A stretch of 64,000 bases of DNA, from the NCBI RefSeq assembly GCF_003149455.1, contig NZ_QFFK01000003.1, forward strand, positions 496,001-560,000, in the 5' to 3' direction. The notes beneath the pieces are model-generated. The model saw only the letters and a list, made by a program, of their open reading frames with translations. It was not told the origin of the DNA and did not search any database. Both the position numbers and the translations under genes were made by a program. Source of the stretch: Chitinophaga deserti (GTDB lineage: Bacteria; Bacteroidota; Bacteroidia; Chitinophagales; Chitinophagaceae). Numbering within the stretch: the stretch's first letter is position 1; every line of letters starts with the position of its first letter. Below are positions 9,092 through 15,569 of the stretch, piece after piece.

Positions 9092-9868
9092 ATGGCAATC
9101 TTAGATTCTCTCATTCCATTTAAAGGCCGGCTCGGCAACATTATCTCGTACGAGCGCAACGGCAGGCACTGTTTACGCTCGGTGCCCAAAACCGTCAGAC
9201 AAACGGATAACACCCGCCGCGCTGCAAAGTTATTCGGCGCCGCCAGCCGCAAAGGCGCCCTTATCCGGCATGCCATTGCTCATGAATTAAATATCTTCCC
9301 GGATCGTGTGCTGGTAAACCGCCTCAACAGCTACATCCTGGAGGCTGGCAGAAACAACCACGCTGGCCTGGTCAACTTCCGCTTCAATGGCTACACAGGG
9401 CTGGATAAGTACTTCGGCAAACAGGCAGTAGTCACCAAAGACGGCAGGCTGCACATCCCTCCCCAGCACATGCAGGGCTATGGCGATGCCGAACGCATGG
9501 AGCTAAAGGTGATTGCTACCCGTATAGACTTCAGCACCCGCACCGTTACAGGAACCGATACAGCCCTGCTTAAAATTAACCTGACCGAACCTTTCCAGCA
9601 CTTCGAAGGAGCCGATATGCGGGTCAATGTACCCGGTAAAGGCACATTGCTGGTGGTATTACAGTTGCAGCTGTTTAAAGACGATTTTGATATCCGTGAC
9701 CGGCATTTCGGAGCTGCGGATATTATAGCCGTTGTGGAAGAGCAGGCTCAGCAGTCACCCTCCACCATAGTAAAACCCCACACAAACCCATTTTCGCATG
9801 ATTTAAGGGTACCCGCCACGCAAACCGTACCTGCTCAAAACAGGCAAACCCTCATACAATGGGAATAG
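9092..9868 (+). CDS. Hypothetical protein, orphan gene between the two tRNA-Val copies
   Basis: A 258-residue protein of no family I can name with confidence. The ATG at 9092 is preferred; a GTG 14 codons upstream is also open. No signal peptide or membrane helix is seen. The first 70 residues are basic and conserved-looking: F-K-G-R-L-G-N-I-I-S-Y, a G-R pair, R-S-V-P-K, Q-T, and A-K-L-F-G-A-A-S. This pattern loosely recalls the N-terminus of DUF6266 proteins (GxxGxxG, RSxP, QxxxRxxF), but the rest does not clearly fit. Residues about 95-225 contain alternating hydrophobic positions suggesting beta-sheet. The last 35 residues are Pro/Thr/Gln-rich and probably disordered. It has no operon partner and stands alone in a structured, gene-poor segment. 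Confidence 0.6.
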   Translation: MAILDSLIPFKGRLGNIISYERNGRHCLRSVPKTVRQTDNTRRAAKLFGAASRKGALIRHAIAHELNIFPDRVLVNRLNSYILEAGRNNHAGLVNFRFNGYTGLDKYFGKQAVVTKDGRLHIPPQHMQGYGDAERMELKVIATRIDFSTRTVTGTDTALLKINLTEPFQHFEGADMRVNVPGKGTLLVVLQLQLFKDDFDIRDRHFGAADIIAVVEEQAQQSPSTIVKPHTNPFSHDLRVPATQTVPAQNRQTLIQWE

Positions 9869-10401
9869 CCCATAGCCATAACAGGGCGTTTTTGTTGTAA
9901 GAAGTTTATTATCAATCAGTTTTGAACCCAAATCTACTCGGCAGGCCCTTCCTCCGCCAGCCAATCCCATGTGCTACAGGCGCCCGTTCTTCTCTTTCTC
10001 AGCCTGCCACCACCTTCACCCCGCCTCCGCATCACTTCCGCATCGCCTCCGCATCAAGTCCACCTAATCGACGCACTTAATTGCCAGTTCTCCCCTGGTT
10101 GTCACGGAGACGACCCGTAGATACCTGCCTGTAATCCTATTCTAATCGTTTGAAAAGACAGTATTCATCCCGGCACAAACCTGTCTGTAAACAAGGTATA
10201 CTGTAGGTTTAAAGAAGGGTTAATGTATATCAACTGTATATAAAAGCCTGTCAAACCCACTACTGTAGCCGAACAGGGGGCTATTTATATACATACAGTA
10301 CCCTTACAGTAAGCATTTCTTACAGGTACAGTATCCCAACAGCAGGGAAATGGTTAATAATGTTACGGTACAATTGTAGCTGCAACCTACCCACAAAACA
10401 A
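9869..10401. other. Gene-poor region with short direct repeat and heptamer cluster
   Basis: No supported gene in about 530 nt. At 10023-10056 a 22-nt unit made of GCCTCCGCATCA and CTTCCGCATC is present about one and a half times. At 10199-10333 five copies of a heptamer and its reverse complement are found (see the separate entry). The segment is unlike the compact spacing in the rest of the window. Confidence 0.6.
10199..10333. repeat. Cluster of five TACTGTA/TACAGTA heptamers
   Basis: TACTGTA occurs at 10199-10205 and 10261-10267. Its reverse complement TACAGTA occurs at 10294-10300, 10305-10311 and 10327-10333. Near matches (AACTGTA at 10232, GACAGTA at 10157) flank them. Five exact heptamers in 135 nt far exceed chance. 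They might be a multi-site operator, a protein-binding array or an eroded palindromic element. Confidence 0.6.
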
Positions 10402-10425
10402 AACGTCCCGGCGAAGCGGGACGTT
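10402..10425 (-). terminator. Terminator of the HmuY-like gene
   Basis: AACGTCCCG and CGGGACGTT form a 9-bp stem with a 6-nt loop. On the minus strand it is followed by TTGTTTTG-type U-rich sequence, 45 nt past the stop codon. Confidence 0.75.
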
Positions 10426-10469
10426 ACTTGTTAATCGTCGGTTTTAGCAGAATATTAATAGGAAGGTTC

Positions 10470-11180
10470 TCATTTGATTGTAAAGTCTGTTGAGCCTGGC
10501 GCTGCCAGTACATACTGGAAGTGGAAGAAGGGCCGCGCGGTAGCGGTTACCGGTTCTGCAGGTGCATCTTTATACATACTGGTTACTTTCAGCTTGGCAT
10601 ATAATCCGTTGGCAGTGCGCACGATAATGGTACGGTCTGGCCGTGCCCATACGGTGTGCTTCTGCGTAGTGGCATTGTTGCCCCCGATGCCTTTGGTGGC
10701 ACGCAGGGTACCTGCAAAGTCGTATACGCACCAGCCGGTGGTGGTACCGAAGAAGCCGGCAGTATCGAGGCCTGCGCCGCCGGAAGTGGTATTGAACAAG
10801 GCACCCTCGGGCACGCGGGTTACCTGGTCGAACGGTTTATCGATGATCAGCACACCGCCTTTACCCGGACCGCCCTTTCCGGCAGTGGTGTTTTCCGCGG
10901 TGTTGGCACCGAAGTTACCCGCTATGGAAGAGTTGGCATTGCCTCCGAAAGAAATATCCCAATCGGCGCTCAGCAGGTTTTTCGGAGAACCGGCCTTTTC
11001 CTTTTCAAGGCTGAAATAGATCATGATCTTGCTGGTAGTGGTATCTCCATTGAAATTAGCCACGGTAATCAGCTTGTTGTAATTCCCGGTTTGCACAGGC
11101 GCTTTCTCGTCTTTGGAACATGCTGCAAAAATCATTGCCGAGGCCATTACGCCTGCAGTCCACTTAAAAATTTCTCTCAT
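10470..11180 (-). CDS. HmuY-like lipoprotein
   Basis: A 236-residue predicted lipoprotein. The start MREIFKW at 11180 puts a lipoprotein signal at residues 1-18 (ASAMIFAAC, Cys about 18); a longer reading frame exists upstream but lacks signal features at its own start. The HmuY family hallmarks are the SADWDISFGG segment near the first third, the long Gly-rich middle loop, and a late YAKLKVTSMYKDAP strand followed by an aromatic FHFQYVLA strand. HmuY proteins are surface heme-binding lipoproteins, usually next to a TonB receptor (HmuR). None is adjacent here, so the ligand is unproven. It is monocistronic, with its own terminator, and lies inside the tRNA-bracketed segment. Confidence 0.7.
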   Translation of the reverse strand: MREIFKWTAGVMASAMIFAACSKDEKAPVQTGNYNKLITVANFNGDTTTSKIMIYFSLEKEKAGSPKNLLSADWDISFGGNANSSIAGNFGANTAENTTAGKGGPGKGGVLIIDKPFDQVTRVPEGALFNTTSGGAGLDTAGFFGTTTGWCVYDFAGTLRATKGIGGNNATTQKHTVWARPDRTIIVRTANGLYAKLKVTSMYKDAPAEPVTATARPFFHFQYVLAAPGSTDFTIK

Positions 11181-11697
11181 TGTTCTATGCTGTTTGAATC
11201 TGCAAGGTCCGGCAAAGGGTTTACCACTTCCGGAAAAAGGGTAACCATTCCCGGAAAGCGTTGCTGGCATTCGCACCATTATTTGCGGAAAGTAAACGTA
11301 ATATTTACATCTTGCCTTATGCTTTCCGGCTTACAGATCAGATCGGAAAAAATGTAAGTTCATTCGTTTCTCGCTTATCGTCGCCGCGATGTAATTCTTA
11401 AAAAGTGCAGGTATATATCCTGCATCATAATCACCGGAAGGCAGTGCATCTCATCGTGATACTGAATATCATCATCACGATATCATCGCTGTTCGAAGTA
11501 CTGCCCTTTGCATGATTGTTTTCTGTATTTGCACTGGCTTCTTTTTATGTGATGTTAGAAATTTTTCATCCTTCATTACATGATGAAGATGCGTTGCTTT
11601 TAACTGAATCAGAAACGGAATAAAGTAGAAAGTCCGCTACCGCAGCGGGCTTTCTACTTTATAACATAAATCACTAAAAAAAATATCTGCGCAGCTG
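11181..11697. other. Non-coding stretch with nested inverted repeats
   Basis: No gene is supported in about 500 nt. One structure has an outer arm GGCAGT (11440-11445) with ACTGCC (11500-11505) and an inner arm ATCGTGAT (11453-11460) with ATCACGAT (11474-11481), all perfect. A second, much stronger hairpin follows at 11622-11660. The upstream part should hold the promoter of the HmuY-like gene, but no clear -7 box was identified. Confidence 0.5.
11622..11660. terminator. Strong 17-bp hairpin, orphan terminator-like element
   Basis: AAAGTAGAAAGTCCGCT pairs with AGCGGGCTTTCTACTTT through 17 positions (one G-T) around a 5-nt loop. A-rich and T-rich ends make it a possible bidirectional terminator. 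Yet no gene ends next to it on either strand: the HmuY-like gene reads away from it and the tRNA starts 100 nt downstream. Confidence 0.55.
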
Positions 11698-11728
11698 ATT
11701 GTTTTTGAAATATTTGTCTATATATTTG
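11698..11728 (+). promoter_or_regulatory. Bacteroidota-type promoter of tRNA-Val copy 2
   Basis: ATTG at 11698-11701, a 19-nt spacer and TATATTTG at 11721-11728. The leader again carries a GAACG/CGTTC hairpin (11739-11753), with a different loop base from copy 1. The core promoter differs from copy 1 while leader and tRNA are conserved. Confidence 0.75.
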
Positions 11729-11761
11729 CACTCCCATCGAACGACAAGCGTTCAACAAAAA

Positions 11762-11836
11762 GGGAGCTTAGCTCAGCTGGTTCAGAGCATCTGCCTTACA
11801 AGCAGAGGGTCGACGGTTCGAATCCGCCAGCTCCCA
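11762..11836 (+). tRNA. tRNA-Val (anticodon TAC), copy 2
   Basis: Identical over all 75 nt to 8752-8826, including the A-C mismatch in the T-stem. It has its own promoter and terminator, so both copies are probably expressed. Confidence 0.95.
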
Positions 11837-11840
11837 CACA

Positions 11841-11873
11841 AAAAAGTCCTTGCAGTATTTGCCAGGACTTTTT
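11841..11873 (+). terminator. Rho-independent terminator after tRNA-Val copy 2
   Basis: AAAAAGTCCT and AGGACTTTTT form a 10-bp stem with a 13-nt loop and a T-run. The sequence is unrelated to the terminator of copy 1, so homology between the two tRNA loci stops at the tRNA 3' end. Confidence 0.8.
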
Positions 11874-11903
11874 TCGTTTTAGCCACCCCCAATATCCTGT
11901 ATC

Positions 11904-12245
11904 ATGTCCATTCCATTTACCACCATCAACTGGAACACCATCGCCCCCACCCTGCACCCCGGAGAAACCGGTAATGCACAGTGGCAAACCATGCAATACC
12001 CCGGCCTCCGCCTTCGCATCGTTACCTACTCTCCCGGTTACCTCGCAGATCACTGGTGTGCCAAAGGCCATATCGTTCATTGCCTGCAGGGCAGCTTCGA
12101 CAGTGAACTGAAAAACGGGGAAACATACACCCTTCAAACCGGCATGACATACATCGTTTCCGACAACGAAAGCATCCACCGCTCCCGTACCCAAAGCGGC
12201 GTAACCCTCCTGATCATAGACGGCGATTTCCTTGCCGGGAAATGA
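11904..12245 (+). CDS. DHCW-motif cupin fold protein
   Basis: A 113-residue single-domain cupin. The segment ADHWCAKGHIVHCLQG at about residues 49-64 carries the Asp-His-Trp-Cys signature used to name this small family, plus a second His in GHIVH that could serve as a metal ligand. The last third holds the second cupin strand set, GMTYIVSDNESIHRS and TLLIIDGDF. No signal peptide, so it is cytoplasmic. The reaction is unknown. It stands alone between the second tRNA-Val and the M60 protease gene; no operon partner is evident. Confidence 0.75.
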   Translation: MSIPFTTINWNTIAPTLHPGETGNAQWQTMQYPGLRLRIVTYSPGYLADHWCAKGHIVHCLQGSFDSELKNGETYTLQTGMTYIVSDNESIHRSRTQSGVTLLIIDGDFLAGK

Positions 12246-12459
12246 CAGGTTACCAGATTTAATAAAAATGTGATATATTAGGGAAAGAAACCCTCCTGAA
12301 GAGAACCCTGCAGAACCGAGATCTAAAGTATGATAAGCTAATTATTGAATCAGGAAGTTTCCCCTCTGTGATAAAGTTATGGTGACCCGGCACGCACATT
12401 GCTCCCCTGAGCAGTGTAGCGGATTTAGTTTGTATGAAGATGCACTTAACCATTTATTT
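12246..12459 (+). other. Leader region of the M60 protease gene
   Basis: No gene is supported. A perfect-but-one stem-loop, ACATTGCTC (12396-12404) with GAGCAGTGT (12409-12417), lies 40 nt before the start codon. It might act at the RNA level. No clear -7 element was found. Confidence 0.4.
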
Positions 12460-15400
12460 ATGAGATATATTTCTATGCTACTCTTAGGGATAGGACTATG
12501 CAGTACCACGGCTGCGCAGTACCAGGTAAATCCCATCTACGCTACATCTCCACGGCCAGCCCAGCCCGGAGCGGAACTCAGCAAATGTTTCGATGGCGAT
12601 GTTGCCACCACTTATCACTCCGACTGGAGCCTGAACGCTATCCCCGATACCGTTGATTTTTACTTCAATGGCGTCAGCAACATCAACAAGATCGAATACG
12701 TTCCCAGAACCAGCGGCCTCAACGGCGTATGGCAGAAAGTAGCTCTCTACACACGCAAGGCGAATACCGCTTTCGTGAAAGTGGGAGACTATACCTGGGC
12801 AAACGATAACACCATCAAGGTGATCAACCTCCCCGGCAGCGGGGCCGATACGCCTGCCTATGTACGCTTCGTTGTTACACAGGCTACCGGTAACTTCTCC
12901 AGCTGCGCGGAAATGAAATTCTGGTCGCCTAACCCGGCGGTTATTCCGGTAGACTGCTCCAACCCAGGCACAGGGCTTGCCGGCCTCATGGATACAAAGA
13001 TGACGGTATCCAGTGCATCCGTATCCCCGGCAGCTAACAGTGCCGCCGAGGGGATCGATAAAACAACAGACAACAACAAGAGCACCTTCTACCACTCCTC
13101 TTGGGCAGGCGGCGGCTTCCCCATTACCATGACCTATAATCTGCAACAGAATAACCGGGTAGACTATATCGTATATACTCCCCGGCAGGATGGCAGTGGC
13201 AACGGGCATTTCGGGAATGTGGAAGTATGGTATAAAACTTCCAACAATTCTCCTGCCGTACTGGCCAAATCCGTTAACCTCGGTTTCAGCGGCACGCCTT
13301 CCCGCATCACGCTCACTACTCCGCTGGTGAATATCAAATCCGTTATCATTAAAGTACTGAGCGGACAAAGTAATTTCGCCAGCTGTGCGGAGATGGAGTT
13401 CTTTAAAAAGAATACCGCATCCGGCAACATTTACAGCACAATGTTCGACAGCCTGTACTCCGCGCTGAAGCCCGGCGTTACACAAGCCCGGATCGATACC
13501 ATGTCTGTTCCGTTCTTTAAAACACTGGCACAATGCATCTTTAACCAGACGTACAATAAGAAATTCAGGTACCAGTCGTACCAGGTGTACAAAGATGTTA
13601 ATACATTGGCCGCTTCCCTGAAAACTTCCACCTACAACCCTTTCGAAAACCCGACCGGCATTGCATTTAAAGCAGGCACCAAAGCCGTGCTGTTCGTAGG
13701 GCCCACCAATGGTATCACACCTTCGCTCAGGGTAACCGATTTCGGCAATGCTACCGCTATCACCGATCAGAGCTACGCACTGGCGGAAGGCCTGAATGTG
13801 ATCGATATCACGGCAGACGGGCTTGGTTATATCAGTTACTATAATAACGATACCACGCTGCCCAATATCAACATCCACATTGCCACCGGCAGTGTGAACG
13901 GGTATTATAATCCGGTTACAGATACGGATACGGATTGGTTTAAGTACCTCACAAACCAGATCTATCCCACCCTCGATATTAAAGGCAAATACGTAAACCT
14001 GAACTATCACAAAGCCCCCATGCTGACGAACTCCGCGCAATCGGGCAGGGCACTGATCGAAGTGTACGACTCCATCGTTAAAACGGAGTACATCCTGATG
14101 GGACTGTTCAAGTACAACAAAGTGCCTAAGAATCATATGTTCGCATGGTCGGCCTACAACGGCGGATGGTATGCCGGAGGCTGGGGTGCGCATTTCGACC
14201 TCACATGGGGCGAACATGGCCTTACCAATGCGGCCGGTGTGGTAGAGTCGCCCTGGGGCATTGCCCACGAATTCGGGCACGTAAACCAGGTAAGGAACGG
14301 ATTCAAGTGGACGGGCACCACGGAAGTAACCAATAACCTCTATTCCGTTTGGGTCGATTACAGGATGGGCACCTCCTATCCCGGCTTCTCAAGGCTGGAG
14401 AACGAAGCAGTTTCGCCGGACGATGTGCGCCCCGATATCACAGGCGGCCGTATGAATGGCGCTATCCTGCACAGCTGGGTGAAGAAGAGGCACATCATGT
14501 CCAACCCCGATGTATTCAAACGGCTGGTGCTTTTCTGGCAGCTGGAATTATACTATCAGGCCGCAGGCGCCAGCAAAAACCTGCCCACCTTACAGCAAAG
14601 GCTCACCGGTACACCCGCTCCCGGAGGTACGCAACCCGACGTGGCTTTCTGGCTGGGCGATATGCTGGAGAAAGTACGCAACACCAATGAAGCAGGGCTC
14701 ACCAATAAAGACTTTATCTTAAACTGTATCATCAACACCTGCGATGTTGTGAAGGAAGACCTTACCGACTTCTTCATAAAATCAGGCCTGCTGGCTCCGA
14801 TAGATGAACTGGTAGAAGACTATTCACCCGGACAGATTACCATTACCCAACAGGAGGTGACGGCTACTATCAATGCCATCAAAGCCAAAAACTACCCGGC
14901 TCCCGTTTCCCCGGTGATCAATTACCTCTCTGCCAATAGCGTGAATTCGTTCAGACTGCTGCAGCCCGTTACCGGTACCGCCGGTACAGGCGTTACCTAC
15001 AGCAACAATGTGGTAACTGTAGCCGCCGCTCAATGGCAACACGCCGTAGCTTTTGAAACATATAAAAATGATACGCTGGTAGATGTGGCCATCAACGGAA
15101 CTGGCAGTAACGATAACTCCTTCACCAAAGTGCTGTATCCTGATACTGCCACGGCAGTTTATGCAGTAGGCTATAATGGCGAACGGAAACTGGTATACCC
15201 TGCTGATGCACTGATCACCAGCATTGAAACACCTGAAAAAGCTGCGGCAGACCAGTCAGGCGTCCGTGTATTCCCTAACCCTGCCGGTTCTTTTGTGTAT
15301 GTAGCGCTGGATGGAGATGCAAAGAGAGCTAACGTGCAGCTGCGGGTAACGGATATGGCTGGTAATGTGGTGAACATCCGTGAGGCAAGAGGTGGCGAAA

Positions 15401-15498
15401 CCGTTAAACTGGATTTATCGAAAGTACCGCCTGGTATGTATCTCGTGCAGATCGTAAATAAGTACGGTACTACCACCAGGAAAATCATCAAACAATAA
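12460..15498 (+). CDS. Secreted M60-type metallopeptidase with F5/8-type C domains and T9SS sorting domain
   Basis: A 1012-residue exported protease. The ATG at 12460 gives a clean signal peptide (MLLLGIGLCSTTAA, then Q); an upstream in-frame ATG at 12379 would add 27 residues before it. Two discoidin-like (F5/8 type C) domains follow at about 25-155 and 170-320, both ending in an SCAEM-F-type strand. The central catalytic region contains HEFGH at 603-607 and a candidate third ligand E622, matching HExxH-x(8,28)-E of peptidase M60. Residues about 940-1012 form a type A T9SS sorting domain (VFPNPAGSF, LDLSKVPPGMYLVQI, ending KIIKQ). M60 enzymes attack mucin-like glycoproteins, and the discoidin domains may target sugars. 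It is monocistronic with its own terminator. Confidence 0.85.
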   Translation: MRYISMLLLGIGLCSTTAAQYQVNPIYATSPRPAQPGAELSKCFDGDVATTYHSDWSLNAIPDTVDFYFNGVSNINKIEYVPRTSGLNGVWQKVALYTRKANTAFVKVGDYTWANDNTIKVINLPGSGADTPAYVRFVVTQATGNFSSCAEMKFWSPNPAVIPVDCSNPGTGLAGLMDTKMTVSSASVSPAANSAAEGIDKTTDNNKSTFYHSSWAGGGFPITMTYNLQQNNRVDYIVYTPRQDGSGNGHFGNVEVWYKTSNNSPAVLAKSVNLGFSGTPSRITLTTPLVNIKSVIIKVLSGQSNFASCAEMEFFKKNTASGNIYSTMFDSLYSALKPGVTQARIDTMSVPFFKTLAQCIFNQTYNKKFRYQSYQVYKDVNTLAASLKTSTYNPFENPTGIAFKAGTKAVLFVGPTNGITPSLRVTDFGNATAITDQSYALAEGLNVIDITADGLGYISYYNNDTTLPNINIHIATGSVNGYYNPVTDTDTDWFKYLTNQIYPTLDIKGKYVNLNYHKAPMLTNSAQSGRALIEVYDSIVKTEYILMGLFKYNKVPKNHMFAWSAYNGGWYAGGWGAHFDLTWGEHGLTNAAGVVESPWGIAHEFGHVNQVRNGFKWTGTTEVTNNLYSVWVDYRMGTSYPGFSRLENEAVSPDDVRPDITGGRMNGAILHSWVKKRHIMSNPDVFKRLVLFWQLELYYQAAGASKNLPTLQQRLTGTPAPGGTQPDVAFWLGDMLEKVRNTNEAGLTNKDFILNCIINTCDVVKEDLTDFFIKSGLLAPIDELVEDYSPGQITITQQEVTATINAIKAKNYPAPVSPVINYLSANSVNSFRLLQPVTGTAGTGVTYSNNVVTVAAAQWQHAVAFETYKNDTLVDVAINGTGSNDNSFTKVLYPDTATAVYAVGYNGERKLVYPADALITSIETPEKAAADQSGVRVFPNPAGSFVYVALDGDAKRANVQLRVTDMAGNVVNIREARGGETVKLDLSKVPPGMYLVQIVNKYGTTTRKIIKQ

Positions 15499-15533
15499 CG
15501 GTTACCGGAACGTATAAAAAACAATCAAAAAAT

Positions 15534-15565
15534 AAAGGCCGTCTCATTCAGTTGAGACGGCCTTT
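15534..15565. terminator. Bidirectional terminator between M60 and antiporter genes
   Basis: AAAGGCCGTCTCA pairs with TGAGACGGCCTTT, a perfect 13-bp stem with a 6-nt loop, between two convergent genes. Confidence 0.9.
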
Positions 15566-15569
15566 CTTA

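Noticed and set aside
10023..10056. Possible start of a CRISPR-like or tandem repeat array (GCCTCCGCATC units)
   Set aside because: Only about one and a half copies of a 22-nt unit exist, without spacers, leader or cas genes.
8752..11836. tRNA copies as att sites of an integrative element
   Set aside because: No integrase, relaxase or phage gene lies in the interval, and both tRNAs are full-length with own promoters. Kept only as an open question in the findings.
12496..14280. 594-codon open frame on the minus strand inside the M60 protease gene
   Set aside because: Antisense to a gene with signal peptide, HExxH and T9SS domain; no coherent domain or start context in the antisense reading.
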